DNA of 64,000 nucleotides from UBA1845 sp002338715 (GTDB lineage Bacteria; Planctomycetota; Phycisphaerae; UBA1845), in the NCBI GenBank assembly GCA_035344155.1, contig DAORAL010000022.1, positions 35,203 through 99,202 on the forward strand, in the 5' to 3' direction. Position numbers and translations under genes: made by a program. Below the pieces are notes generated by a model that was given only the letters and a program-made list of their open reading frames with translations, was not told the origin of the DNA and did no database searches. Positions 37,772 to 47,241 of the stretch are shown in pieces. The stretch's first letter is position 1; the number at the start of each line of letters is the position of its first letter.

Positions 37772-40700
37772 ATGCGGGGTCACCGATTGCACATCTCAGT
37801 CCTGACGTTTCTGTTGGCCGGATCACCAGTCTTGGCGGGTTCGGGCGGATCATGGGTCGAGTTCGTCGATGCGACGAGTTCGCGCTTGGTCGCTGACCCT
37901 TCATTGGGCGTTGATGACGGCGAAGAGAAGGACTACGCATTCGGCGACGTGGACAAGGACGGTGACATCGACATCATCTGCGTTCGCAAGCAGGAGTTCA
38001 CGACCACCGGACGCCGCCAAAACGTGTTCTTCATGAACCAGGGCATCGCCGATGGTCAAGCGATCGACGGCGTCTTCGTCGACATGACCTCCACGTATAT
38101 GACCGATGCCGACGACGGCGGTCAGGGTTTTCTGGATCTGACCAACGACCGCGACGTCATCCTGGCCGACGTGAACAACGATACCTGGCTCGACATTGTG
38201 ACCGTGTCGACATTGAGCGATGGCTTGCCCAAGACGATTTCCCACCCGCGCATCTACATCAACAAAGGCGAAGTCGGCGGCGTGTGGCAGGGGTTCCGCT
38301 ACGAAGAAGGGCGCATCCCGCAGTTAACGACCATCGGCACGAATCTCGCCGTCGCGCCGCGACTCTGTTCGGTGGCGGCTGGCGACGTCGATGGCGATGG
38401 ATTCCTTGACCTGTATGTCGGTGACTACGACAGCGATGGCGTTGGTTCAGCCCCTCCAGAGAATCCGGCTGAGGACGTCAACGACCGATTGTTGATGAAC
38501 AACGGATCGGGAATTTTCATTGACTCGCGTGAAACCCGCATGAACAGCACGATGTTGCTGTCGGCGTTCAGCATGGCCGTCGCCATCGTGGACATGAACG
38601 GTGACGGGACGCTCGACATTGTAAAAGACACCGCACTTCAGGATCCGCGTCGCGTTTCGATTTCCTACAACAACCCGGCCAACGAAGGATTCTTCAACGA
38701 CTTTGACATCGTTTATGGCAATGCGCCGTATCACGTGACGGTGGGCGATCTCAACAATGACACCTTGCCGGACCTCGTGATCACCGACGATGGGCAGGAC
38801 GTTTATATGCTCAACACCGGTAACGGTGGCGATGGGTTGGCCAACTTTGTTCAGCAGCCGTTTCAGAGGGCGACCGGTTCGGACGGTGAATTTGGTGGTA
38901 ACCACGTCATCGCGGACATGAACAACGACGGATTCAATGACGTGATCATTGCTGACGTGGACGTGGACAGCCCGGGGTGTAATCGTCGAATGCACATGTA
39001 TCGCAACCTCGGAAACACGCCAACGGTCACGCTGCAAGAGCAGGGGCCGGCTCAGCCATGGACGCCCAACGGCGTGCATGATATCGCAGTGTTCGACATC
39101 AACAATGACGGCTGGCTGGACATGTTCATTGGGACGTGCGAAGGCACCGAAATCTGGCTGAACCTTCCGCCGGTTGATCTCGTGTTCAACTATCCGGATG
39201 GAATTCCCGGAACGCTCACGCCCGATACGCCCGAGACGTTCAGGGTATCGGTCAGCGGAACGGGTTCGACGCCTCAGCCGGGAACCGGTAAGCAGTACGT
39301 GTCGGTCGATGGCGGTCCATTTGTTGAAACCAGCATGACGCAGGAATCGCCCAACGTTTACTTCGTCAACCTTCCGGGTATTCCGTGCACGTCAACGCTC
39401 CAGTTCTACGTTTCGGTTGAGACGACGACTGCGACAGTTGTGACCGATCCACCCGGAGCGCCAACGACATCAATTTCATTGTTGGCGTCGCTGGGTTCCG
39501 AGATTCTGTTCTCCGATGACTTCGAGACAGCCAACCCGGGTTGGACGGTGACAAGCCAGGCGCTGGCGTCTGGTGAATGGGAGCGGGGCGATCCCGTTGG
39601 AACGTTCTTCCCAACCGGAAGCGGTATCTTCGCCCAGCCGGAAAACGACTTTGGCGCATCGCTTGGTGAAACAATGTGCTACTTCACCGGTCAGAATCCG
39701 ACGGGGGTTGCAGGCACGGGCGACGTCGACGGTGGTCCGACGATTTTGACGTCACCCGCATTCGATGTGAGCGGAAGTGACGCTGTGGTCAGTTACGCGC
39801 TCTGGCACTTCTTTAGCGATAGCGGTGCTCAGGACGTTTTGATTACCGAAGTTTCGAACAATGGCACAAATTGGGTGCAGGTGGATTCGACGGATAGCAC
39901 CAACAGCGAGTGGGACACGCGCTCGTTTAAAATCAGCGATTATGTGACGCCGACCGCCAATGTGCAGGTGCGATTCATCTCATCCGACCAGCCGAATGAC
40001 AGCGTCACCGAATCGGCGATCGATAACTTCGTCGTGACCCGCCTCGTCTGTGCGGATACGTGCGTCGACAACGGCGACTGCGACGACCTGCTCTTCTGCA
40101 ACGGTACCGAGACGTGCAATGGCAGCAACGTCTGCGAGCCGGGCACCGATCCATGTCCGGGACAACTCTGCGACGAAGACAGCGATCAATGCGTTGAGTG
40201 CCTCGTTGACGGTGATTGTCCGGACCTGGCGTTCTGCGACGGTCCTGAGTCCTGCATTGGCGGCGTATGTGTCAACGGCGCTGATCCATGCTCGGGTCCG
40301 GGATTGGTTTGCGACGAAGTCAACGATGAGTGCGTCGGATGTCTGAACGACGGTGACTGCGACGATCAAATCTTCTGCAACGGGGTTGAGACCTGCGACG
40401 GGTCCAACAACTGTGTGGCCGGCAGCGATCCTTGTCCCGGTCAGCTTTGCAACGAAGACACCGATGCGTGCGTGGACTGCCTCGACGCCAGTGATTGCGA
40501 CGATGGGAAGTTCTGCACGGGTGCTGAAATGTGCGTCAATGGCGCATGTGAGCCGGGAACCGATCCATGCCCCGGTCAGTCGTGCGACGAAGGATTGGAC
40601 GCCTGCGTGGATTGTTTCAACGATATCGATTGCGACGACGGTTTGTTCTGTAACGGCGAAGAGACCTGCAACGGTGGTGCGTGCGAAGTTGGCAGCAATC

Positions 40701-42085
40701 CTTGCGGCGACTTGCAGTGCGACGAGGTCAACGATGAATGCGTTCGTTTGCTTCAGCCGCGCGTCGGTGCACCGGCACTTGGTTTAACGCCTCAGCAGGC
40801 CAATCGCTTCCAGATCGGTCGTGCACGGTTCGATACGACGCTTTCAATCGCCGAAGGTCTTGGGCCGGTATTCAACCAGAACGCCTGCGGCGCCTGTCAC
40901 AATGCGGGTGGACTCGGTGGTTCCGGTGCGACGCTGGTCACGCGTTTCGGCCTTGCAGACAAGGGCGGATTCAATCCGCTGGAAGAGTTCGGCGGCTCGC
41001 TGCGGCAGGCGAATGGCATTTCGGGAACGTGTGAAGAAGTCGTTCCGGTCGAAGCCAACGTGGTGATCAACCGCCTCACCAACTCGACGTTCGGTGCGGG
41101 TATGGTTGAAGCGATTCCCGAGTTTGATTTGCTTAATAACCTCGCATCGCAGCCCGGGCCGGTACAGGGTGAAGCCCACTTGGTTCCCGCCTTCGAAGAT
41201 GGTGGTGGGGCGCCGCTGCGGATCGGACGTTTCGGTTGGAAAGCCCAGGTACCGACGGTTCTGACCTTCAGTGCCGACGCAGCGCTCAATGAAATGGGAC
41301 TGACCAACCGGTTCCTCATTGACGAGAATGACCCGAACGGTATTCGTCCTCCGGATCTGGCGGCTTGCGATACGGTGCCCGATCCCGAAGACGGTCCGGA
41401 GGATGGTCCCGGTGGTGTGCTTCCGCACTTCATCGATCGCGTGACCGACTTCCAGCGTTACCTGTCTCCGCCGCCGCAAACACCGCGGTCGGGCATGAGT
41501 GGTGCGGTGGTGTTTGATTCGATCGGATGTGCGGATTGTCATACACCGTCGTTTACGACCGGCTTGGCGCCGGAAATGGCGCTGACGGCTCAGACGATCA
41601 AGCCGTACTCCGACTTCCTGCTCCACAACATGGGGCAGCTCGGTGACGGAATCGTTCAGGGTGACGCCAATGAATTCGAAATGCGCACGCCGTCGCTTTG
41701 GGGTGTGCGTTGGCGCGACCAGTTGATGCATGACGGCCGTGTCGTCGGTGGGGCGTTTGCAGTTCGTATCGCCTCGGCGATCGCTGAACATGACGCCCCG
41801 GGCAGCCAGGGTGCGGCATCTGCACAGGCATTTGCGGCGTTACCACAAGGCGACAAGGACGCCCTGGTCGCGTTCATGGATTCGCTCGGCCGCGCGGAGT
41901 TCGACCATGATGGTGACAACGATGTCGACGTGAGTGACTACAACAATGCGATCTCCGGCTGCATCACGGGGCCGGGAGCTGGCAGCGTGTCGCCTGATGA
42001 CGGCTGTGCGATTTCTGACTTCGATCAGGATGGCGACGTCGACCTTGCCGACATGGCCATGATGCAGAAGGCTGCGGGGCTGTAA
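37772..42085 (+). CDS. Giant exported fusion: VCBS/FG-GAP repeats, Cys-rich repeats, di-haem cytochrome domain, dockerin
   Basis: The 1437-residue product (AAGGAG before the ATG) has a Sec signal ending near VLAG. Residues ~30-480 are FG-GAP/VCBS-type calcium repeats (GDVDGDGFLDLYVGD, DMNNDGFNDVIIAD). A jelly-roll-like module starts near 583 (DDFETANPGWTV). Residues ~760-990 are six Cys-rich repeats of about 45 residues (CDDLLFCNG, then DPCPGQLC). Residues ~1000-1375 resemble a di-haem oxidoreductase/peroxidase domain (DUF1111 type) with haem motifs CGACH near 1037 and CADCH near 1252. The end (~1378-1437) is a dockerin type I pair (DHDGDNDVDVSDY, DFDQDGDVDLADM). It is probably a surface electron-transfer or peroxidase enzyme with binding modules. 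Confidence 0.8.
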   Translation: MRGHRLHISVLTFLLAGSPVLAGSGGSWVEFVDATSSRLVADPSLGVDDGEEKDYAFGDVDKDGDIDIICVRKQEFTTTGRRQNVFFMNQGIADGQAIDGVFVDMTSTYMTDADDGGQGFLDLTNDRDVILADVNNDTWLDIVTVSTLSDGLPKTISHPRIYINKGEVGGVWQGFRYEEGRIPQLTTIGTNLAVAPRLCSVAAGDVDGDGFLDLYVGDYDSDGVGSAPPENPAEDVNDRLLMNNGSGIFIDSRETRMNSTMLLSAFSMAVAIVDMNGDGTLDIVKDTALQDPRRVSISYNNPANEGFFNDFDIVYGNAPYHVTVGDLNNDTLPDLVITDDGQDVYMLNTGNGGDGLANFVQQPFQRATGSDGEFGGNHVIADMNNDGFNDVIIADVDVDSPGCNRRMHMYRNLGNTPTVTLQEQGPAQPWTPNGVHDIAVFDINNDGWLDMFIGTCEGTEIWLNLPPVDLVFNYPDGIPGTLTPDTPETFRVSVSGTGSTPQPGTGKQYVSVDGGPFVETSMTQESPNVYFVNLPGIPCTSTLQFYVSVETTTATVVTDPPGAPTTSISLLASLGSEILFSDDFETANPGWTVTSQALASGEWERGDPVGTFFPTGSGIFAQPENDFGASLGETMCYFTGQNPTGVAGTGDVDGGPTILTSPAFDVSGSDAVVSYALWHFFSDSGAQDVLITEVSNNGTNWVQVDSTDSTNSEWDTRSFKISDYVTPTANVQVRFISSDQPNDSVTESAIDNFVVTRLVCADTCVDNGDCDDLLFCNGTETCNGSNVCEPGTDPCPGQLCDEDSDQCVECLVDGDCPDLAFCDGPESCIGGVCVNGADPCSGPGLVCDEVNDECVGCLNDGDCDDQIFCNGVETCDGSNNCVAGSDPCPGQLCNEDTDACVDCLDASDCDDGKFCTGAEMCVNGACEPGTDPCPGQSCDEGLDACVDCFNDIDCDDGLFCNGEETCNGGACEVGSNPCGDLQCDEVNDECVRLLQPRVGAPALGLTPQQANRFQIGRARFDTTLSIAEGLGPVFNQNACGACHNAGGLGGSGATLVTRFGLADKGGFNPLEEFGGSLRQANGISGTCEEVVPVEANVVINRLTNSTFGAGMVEAIPEFDLLNNLASQPGPVQGEAHLVPAFEDGGGAPLRIGRFGWKAQVPTVLTFSADAALNEMGLTNRFLIDENDPNGIRPPDLAACDTVPDPEDGPEDGPGGVLPHFIDRVTDFQRYLSPPPQTPRSGMSGAVVFDSIGCADCHTPSFTTGLAPEMALTAQTIKPYSDFLLHNMGQLGDGIVQGDANEFEMRTPSLWGVRWRDQLMHDGRVVGGAFAVRIASAIAEHDAPGSQGAASAQAFAALPQGDKDALVAFMDSLGRAEFDHDGDNDVDVSDYNNAISGCITGPGAGSVSPDDGCAISDFDQDGDVDLADMAMMQKAAGL

Positions 42086-42142
42086 GTCTCGCCGGTTAAT
42101 GGCGAGTCGCCTGAATGCAACTCGCAGAATCTCAACAATCCC

Positions 42143-42176
42143 GCCCGCGTTCGTTGATTCGGACGCGGGCTTTTTT
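42143..42176 (+). terminator. Rho-independent terminator after the di-haem fusion gene
   Basis: GCCCGCGTTCG pairs with CGGACGCGGGC (one G-T) across a short loop and is followed by TTTTTT. It sits about 57 bp after the stop at 42085. Confidence 0.9.
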
Positions 42177-42302
42177 CATGAATGAGGGGCGGGGACGTGC
42201 TGCCGATCATCTTCGTATGCAGACGTTGCCATTTTCCGGCACGGAGCTACGCTTCAGTTGCAGGGCTATTGTGCCCAAGTGTGAATCGAGAGATGTTGCG
42301 AC

Positions 42303-43169
42303 GTGTCTGAACTTCCGGCGAAATCCAAAGATGTGTTTGCCCATCACCCACGTGACTGGCGCGACAATCATTATGTGTATCCGGTGATTTCGCGTCGGAG
42401 TCGCGGTCTGAGTATCGGGGTCAATTTGAACCCGGACCGCGCGTGCAACTTCGATTGCATTTACTGCCAGGTGGATCGGACCCTTCCGGTGACGGTGCGC
42501 GACGTTGACATTGATCGCCTCAAGAGCGAAATCGATGACATGCTCTTGCGGGCGACCGACGGTTCGATATTCGATCACACTGGGTTTGGAAGCGTGCCGG
42601 CAGAATTGCGGCGCGTCAACGACGTGGCGTTTTCCGGCGACGGCGAACCGACCACGTGTCCGGAGTTTGCAGCCGCGGTCGAAACGGTAGCCAACGGCCT
42701 GCGAATATTTGAGTTGGCGGACGTTAAGATCGTGTTGATCACCGACGCGTGCTATCTGAAACGTGAAAACGTCAAGCGCGGTTTGGCGATGATGGATGAA
42801 AGCAACGGAGAGATATGGGCCAAGCTCGATGTCGGCACCGAGGCGTATTACAAACTCGTCAATCGACCGAACCACACCCTTGATCATGTGATTGACAACA
42901 TCATCGATGCGGCCCGCGTTCGCCCCATCTGCATTCAATCGCTGTTCCTGCGAATCGATGGTCGCGGGCCGGACGAAGCGGAAATCAAAGCGTACTGCGA
43001 GCGACTGAATCACATCGTGCGCGAAGGTGGACAGATCAAGGAAGTGCAGGTCTACACGGTATCGAGGGACCCGGCAGAGACATATGTGACGGCGCTATCA
43101 GACGAGGAGAAAAATCGAATCGTTGAGACGGCGAAATCGCTGACCAAACTGAATGTTGTGGCGTATTGA
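42303..43169 (+). CDS. Radical SAM protein (COG0731-like)
   Basis: A 288-residue protein starting at GTG. The CNFDCIYCQ motif (CxxxCxxC) near residues 43-50 binds the radical SAM iron-sulfur cluster, and FSGDGEPTTCPEF is the GGEP-like SAM-binding motif. The arrangement resembles COG0731, which includes the archaeal wyosine-base TYW1 group and uncharacterised bacterial members. The substrate is not predictable. It is a single gene after a strong terminator. Confidence 0.8.
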   Translation: MSELPAKSKDVFAHHPRDWRDNHYVYPVISRRSRGLSIGVNLNPDRACNFDCIYCQVDRTLPVTVRDVDIDRLKSEIDDMLLRATDGSIFDHTGFGSVPAELRRVNDVAFSGDGEPTTCPEFAAAVETVANGLRIFELADVKIVLITDACYLKRENVKRGLAMMDESNGEIWAKLDVGTEAYYKLVNRPNHTLDHVIDNIIDAARVRPICIQSLFLRIDGRGPDEAEIKAYCERLNHIVREGGQIKEVQVYTVSRDPAETYVTALSDEEKNRIVETAKSLTKLNVVAY

Positions 43170-43257
43170 TGGGGCGAGGTTGTGTCGGCGGAGGGTAGCC
43201 TTTGCGGCTGATTCGACGGCGTGGTGGAGGCGCATGTTACAACCGGCAGATTGACGT

Positions 43258-43329
43258 TCAGACCCTCATATCGGTGGTCTCCCGAGTGTCAATGACAATT
43301 TCGTCGATGGGTGTAATCACCATGATCAT
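43258..43329 (-). CDS. Candidate 23-residue mini-ORF (second of a pair)
   Basis: Minus-strand ATG at 43329 (a second in-frame ATG at 43323) is preceded by AAGGAG with a 10-nt spacer and ends in TGA at 43258. The peptide begins MIMVITPIDEI and ends DMRV, with mixed hydrophobic and acidic residues. The ribosome site overlaps the stop of the first mini-ORF, as in a two-cistron unit. Coding status is uncertain because the frame is so short. Confidence 0.35.
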   Translation of the reverse strand: MIMVITPIDEIVIDTRETTDMRV

Positions 43330-43343
43330 CAGACGCTCGCTCC

Positions 43344-43421
43344 TTAGGCCGGGATTTGATCGATGAACAAACGGATCAATTCTGCGACCCAACCGACAGC
43401 ATTCATAAGTCCTACGAACAT
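43344..43421 (-). CDS. Candidate 25-residue hydrophobic mini-ORF
   Basis: Minus-strand ATG at 43421 is preceded by an excellent ribosome site (AAGGAGAGG, 5-nt spacer). It encodes a peptide starting MFVGLMNAVGW and ending FIDQIPA, a short amphipathic or membrane-spanning helix. The stop TAA is followed at once by GGAG, which serves the second mini-ORF. The size and character recall small membrane peptides or type I toxins; I have no homology evidence. Confidence 0.4.
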   Translation of the reverse strand: MFVGLMNAVGWVAELIRLFIDQIPA

Positions 43422-43723
43422 GACAGCCTCTCCTTGAATAAGAGAATGAATGAAGACGGGTACGGCTTGAGGCTGTCGTCTGCTGTCATAAGATGCTGGA
43501 AAGCCACTTTGACTATCCAATTTACTTGCGCTATCGTCCACGCCTTGTGCGGACTTGAAGTGACCGATTTTTTTGCGCGGTAATTTGAGATTCGGCAGGC
43601 GCGAGTCGCCTGAAATGGCATTTCATAGACGCGAGTCGCACGATTATGGGCTGACTGGACGTGATCGATTTCACTGAACCTGCGGCGGGACGCTGTTAAA
43701 CTGCCTGTATTTGAGGAATACCA
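43422..43723. other. Intergenic region upstream of the DUF89 gene
   Basis: This 302-bp region should hold the promoter of the leftward mini-ORFs and that of the rightward DUF89 gene. It contains two GCGAGTCGC copies around a small palindrome (listed separately). No other gene is supported. Confidence 0.4.
43601..43640. repeat. Short direct repeats flanking a small palindrome
   Basis: GCGAGTCGC occurs at 43601-43609 and 43631-43639. Between them lies the palindrome TGAAATGGCATTTCA at 43611-43625. The 14-mer GCGAGTCGCCTGAA also occurs at 42102-42115, just after the stop of the di-haem fusion gene. Confidence 0.6.
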
Positions 43724-44797
43724 TTGGCCATATTCTGCAAGATCAAAGACGGTTCGCATTATCGGGCGAGTGATTGGGACCTGGGCGACGATGCACCTGC
43801 CCGGGAAGCGTGGATCGATATTTTTGCGAACCATACAACCGCGCTCCTTAAGCACGCAGCCGAGAGTTTGTCGCCGCCATCCGTCGATCAGATGGCTTCC
43901 TATCGCAGCGCATACCTCGAACTCCTCGACGACGTGCGCAAGAATCATGCGAAGTATGCGCCGCTCTCGATCTACAAACTGTGTGTGCAGCGCGCCGACA
44001 TGATGCGTCAGCATGGCATCGGCGATCCCTATGACCGCGTCAAAGCCGACGAAAACAGCGCCGCAGTTAAGTTGCTGCCGTCAATTCTCAACGTGCTGGA
44101 CGAAAGCGACGACGGGGAGATTGTCGAACTCTTGATTCGCGGCATCCTTGCGGGCAACAAGTTTGATCTCGGTGCGCAGGCCACGATGGATCAGCATGCC
44201 AGCGGTGGGATTGATTTCCGCGCGACGCTTAACGAACTACCCGATCGGCCGTGGTTTAAGGACGATGTTGCCGCGATGGCGGATCGATTGGCTCCCGGTC
44301 ATGTCCGCTACAAGAAAGCCATCTTCTTCGTCGACAACGCTGGCGGGGATGCAATTCTGGGTGGCGTTCCGTTCGTTCGATACCTGCTTTCGCAGGGTTG
44401 CGATGTGGTGTTTGCGGCCAACAAAGAACCAGCGCTGAATGACATTCTCGTCGATGAATTAAACGTTTGCCTGAAGTCGGCGGCTACGTTCGATGCGACG
44501 ATTCGTCAGGCCCTTGAATCGAAGCGGCTGACGGTGGTGGACAGCGGATGCGATTGCCCGTTGATTGACTTGGCAAGTGTGACGGATGAATGCAACAAGG
44601 CTGCAGAGGATTGCGACCTGCTGATTCTGGAGGGCATGGGCCGCGCGATTGAAACGAACATCGACACCGTTTTTACGTGCGACACGATTCACCTGGCAAT
44701 GATCAAGAACCCGCTGGTGGCCAATCATCTGGGTTGCGCGATGTTCGATTTGGTGGCGTCGTTCACACCGGCTGGTCAGATGCCTGCGATCCTGTAG
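43724..44797 (+). CDS. DUF89 (ARMT1/PANK4-type) damage-control phosphatase
   Basis: A 357-residue protein starting at TTG with GAGGAA upstream. DUF89 enzymes are metal-dependent phosphatases that remove harmful or damaged phospho-metabolites, such as 4'-phosphopantetheine derivatives or sugar phosphates. Family signatures are visible: GNKFDLGA, FFVDNAGGDAILGGVPFVR and LEGMGRAIETN, with Asp and Asn at the metal site. The architecture most resembles the free-standing PANK4 C-terminal type. Its last 35 nt overlap the convergent SMR transporter gene. Confidence 0.82.
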   Translation: MAIFCKIKDGSHYRASDWDLGDDAPAREAWIDIFANHTTALLKHAAESLSPPSVDQMASYRSAYLELLDDVRKNHAKYAPLSIYKLCVQRADMMRQHGIGDPYDRVKADENSAAVKLLPSILNVLDESDDGEIVELLIRGILAGNKFDLGAQATMDQHASGGIDFRATLNELPDRPWFKDDVAAMADRLAPGHVRYKKAIFFVDNAGGDAILGGVPFVRYLLSQGCDVVFAANKEPALNDILVDELNVCLKSAATFDATIRQALESKRLTVVDSGCDCPLIDLASVTDECNKAAEDCDLLILEGMGRAIETNIDTVFTCDTIHLAMIKNPLVANHLGCAMFDLVASFTPAGQMPAIL

Positions 44798-45200
44798 CGC
44801 TGGCTTGCTCGGCGGGAAGTTGGGTGGGCGTTTGAAATGCGACCGTCAGAACGCCTGCAAGAATCAAAGCGACGCCAACCCATTGCCCCGGCGAAAGACG
44901 TTCCTGAAGACTGGGCAAGAAGTAGGCGGCCACGGAGATGATCGCGTACCCACCGCCAACCATGATGGGGTAGGCGATGCTGATCTGAAGCGTCTTGGAC
45001 TGTAGGGCGTACATATATAGAAAGGCGTTGCACCCAAAGCAGACAAGACCAACGAGCAGCACGGGGGACCCGAGAATCATTTTGATGGCGCCCGCAACGC
45101 CACTTGCACCAAGCCCGCCCCCTTGGGTTCCGACCTTCATTGACAGGTTCGCAATCGCATTCAAGACAAGTGCCCCGCAAAGGGCCAGCATGTATTTCAT
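44763..45200 (-). CDS. Small multidrug resistance/EamA-type transporter
   Basis: A 145-residue inner-membrane protein with four hydrophobic helices and a polar tail. It has SMR/DMT traits: an early NAIANLSMK segment, ALQSKTLQISIAYPIMVGGGYAI in the third helix region, and GQWVGVALILAGVL in the last. The canonical SMR glutamate is not evident in helix 1, so substrate and mechanism are uncertain. The coding end overlaps the DUF89 gene by 35 nt tail to tail. Confidence 0.7.
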   Translation of the reverse strand: MKYMLALCGALVLNAIANLSMKVGTQGGGLGASGVAGAIKMILGSPVLLVGLVCFGCNAFLYMYALQSKTLQISIAYPIMVGGGYAIISVAAYFLPSLQERLSPGQWVGVALILAGVLTVAFQTPTQLPAEQASATGSQASDQPV

Positions 45201-45366
45201 CAGTCACTCCGCATTGTGGCGGTCAAATCCGCGTTTCAGAGAATTTCCCGGGCATTGATGCAATCCGGGTGCCCCTTGGATCGGCAACTGGGCCCCGTGA
45301 TTTTGACAATCAATCGCCCGAAGCGTCAAATAAAAACAATTCTTCACGCTGGAGACTCATGAATCA

Positions 45367-46380
45367 ATGACTCGGATACTTGGCATCGAAAGTTCGTGCG
45401 ACGAGACAGCCGCCGCCGTCGTGGTTAATGGCCATGACGTGCAGAGTAACGTCGTGGCGTCGCAGGTCGAGTTGCATCGCAAGTTTGGCGGGGTGGTACC
45501 TGAGATTGCTTCCCGCGCCCATATCGAATGCATCCACAACGTCGTTCGGATGGCCCTCGAAGAAGCCAAATGTGAACCAGCCGACATCGACGCCATCGCG
45601 TACACATGTCGGCCCGGATTGGTCGGCTCGCTGCTGATTGGGGCGACTGCGGCAAAGACGCTCGGATGGGCCTGGAAGAAACCGCTGATCGCAGTCAATC
45701 ACGTCGAGGCCCATGCGGTCAGTGGATCGATCGGAGTTGACCCCGCACCTTGGCCGGCGGTTGCGCTGGTGGTTTCCGGCGGGCATACGTCACTGTATCT
45801 CGTTACGGATTTCGATTCCGTGAAGCTTCTCGGGTCGACCATCGACGACGCAGCCGGCGAAGCATTCGACAAAGTCGCCACGATGCTTGGGCTCGGGTAT
45901 CCGGGTGGACCTGTTATCGATCGCGTGTCGGCATCGGGCGATCCGAAAGCGCACGCGTTCCCGCGAACACTTCTGGACAGCGAATCGCTTGATTTCTCAT
46001 TCTCCGGGCTCAAGACCGCCGTTCGCTACAAGATTCACGGGACGGGCCAAACGACCGGCGGGCTCGAGCAATTGTCCGAAAAGGACATCGCCGACATTGC
46101 TGCATCGTTTCAGCAAGCCGTGGTCGATGTGCTGGTCAAGAAGACGATGCGGGCAGTCGCCCAAACCGGTGCGACGACGGTGGTGCTTGGCGGAGGGGTC
46201 GCGGCCAACCGTTCGCTGCGCCAATCGCTCGAAGCCGAATGCAGCGACCGCAAGCTGGCGTTCTACGCGCCCAAGATGGCCTACTGTGTGGACAATGCGG
46301 CGATGATCGCGTCGTTGGGGTTTCACATGCACGCGAAGGGCCAGACCGTGGCGTTTGACGGTGACGTGTGCGCCCGTTGA
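45367..46380 (+). CDS. tsaD: tRNA N6-threonylcarbamoyladenosine transferase TsaD
   Basis: This 337-residue protein transfers threonylcarbamoyl to A37 of ANN-decoding tRNAs as part of the TsaBDE machinery. Motifs are the N-terminal ILGIESSCDETAAAVV, FGGVVPEIASRAH, the metal-binding NHVEAHA, VSGGHTSL and LGGGVAANRSLR. No tsaB or tsaE lies in the window. The ATG at 45367 follows a GGAGA about 14 nt upstream. Confidence 0.96.
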   Translation: MTRILGIESSCDETAAAVVVNGHDVQSNVVASQVELHRKFGGVVPEIASRAHIECIHNVVRMALEEAKCEPADIDAIAYTCRPGLVGSLLIGATAAKTLGWAWKKPLIAVNHVEAHAVSGSIGVDPAPWPAVALVVSGGHTSLYLVTDFDSVKLLGSTIDDAAGEAFDKVATMLGLGYPGGPVIDRVSASGDPKAHAFPRTLLDSESLDFSFSGLKTAVRYKIHGTGQTTGGLEQLSEKDIADIAASFQQAVVDVLVKKTMRAVAQTGATTVVLGGGVAANRSLRQSLEAECSDRKLAFYAPKMAYCVDNAAMIASLGFHMHAKGQTVAFDGDVCAR

Positions 46381-46455
46381 CCACTTCAACGCCTCCCGAT
46401 TCGCCGGTCGATCCGATTTGTTGATGCGATCGCGTCAGCCCTCTACACTCATGGC

Positions 46456-47241
46456 ATGAACGAAGACCTAATTCGCAGCCTGTTAAATGGCGTTCAAAGC
46501 GGCGAAGTACCAGTTTCAGACGCGGTGAAGCGGTTACGCACACTTCCCTTTGAAGACGTGGGATTTGCAACGATCGATCATCACCGTGATCTGCGATGCG
46601 GTGTGGGTGAAGTCATTTTTTGTCAGGGCAAGACGCCCGAGCAGGTCAAAGGCATCTTTGCGGTCTGCGCCGGGCGCGGTGGAAATGTGCTTGCGACCCG
46701 GGCGTCGAAAGACGTCGCCGAAACGGTGCTCCGGGAATTCCCTGCGGCGAATTACGACGAACTCGGCCGAACGATTGCACTGCGTCAGGTCGAGGCGAAT
46801 TGGTCTGAATCGGAAGTGATGATCGTCACTGCCGGAACCAGCGATCTCCCCGTCGCGCACGAAGCCCGAAACACGGCTGAACATCTCGACCAACGCACGC
46901 GATTGATCACCGATGTCGGAGTGGCTGGTCTGCATCGATTGCTCGCCCACCACGAGCAGATCAACGAAGCCAACGTGATTGTGGTGGTGGCTGGCATGGA
47001 GGGCGCGCTGGCGTCTGTGGTTGGCGGACTCGTCAGTTGTCCGGTGATCGCGGTTCCGACAAGCGTCGGGTATGGCGCTAGTTTTGGCGGGTTGGCCGCG
47101 CTGCTGGCGATGCTGAATTCGTGTGCGGCGGGCGTGACGGTAGTCAACATCGACAACGGATTTTCGGCTGGATACTCAGCCGCCATGATCAATCGCCGAA
47201 CCGGAAAGAACTGCCACGCGTCGGGCGGAGACCATTCTTGA
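46456..47241 (+). CDS. larB: LarB: nickel-pincer cofactor biosynthesis carboxylase
   Basis: A 261-residue LarB (AIR carboxylase/PurE-like) protein. LarB carboxylates the pyridinium of nicotinic acid adenine dinucleotide and releases AMP, the first step of the nickel-pincer nucleotide of lactate racemase-type enzymes. The motifs GTSDLPVAHEA and AGMEGALASVVGG...PVIAVPTSVGYG are present. No larC or larE is in this window. The stop overlaps the nnrD start (TTGA), so the two are probably translationally coupled. Confidence 0.88.
   Translation: MNEDLIRSLLNGVQSGEVPVSDAVKRLRTLPFEDVGFATIDHHRDLRCGVGEVIFCQGKTPEQVKGIFAVCAGRGGNVLATRASKDVAETVLREFPAANYDELGRTIALRQVEANWSESEVMIVTAGTSDLPVAHEARNTAEHLDQRTRLITDVGVAGLHRLLAHHEQINEANVIVVVAGMEGALASVVGGLVSCPVIAVPTSVGYGASFGGLAALLAMLNSCAAGVTVVNIDNGFSAGYSAAMINRRTGKNCHASGGDHS

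Noticed and set aside
40844..41791. Minus-strand open frame of about 315 codons opposite the di-haem fusion gene
   Set aside because: It is entirely antisense to conserved di-haem and haem-motif coding sequence and has no start context.
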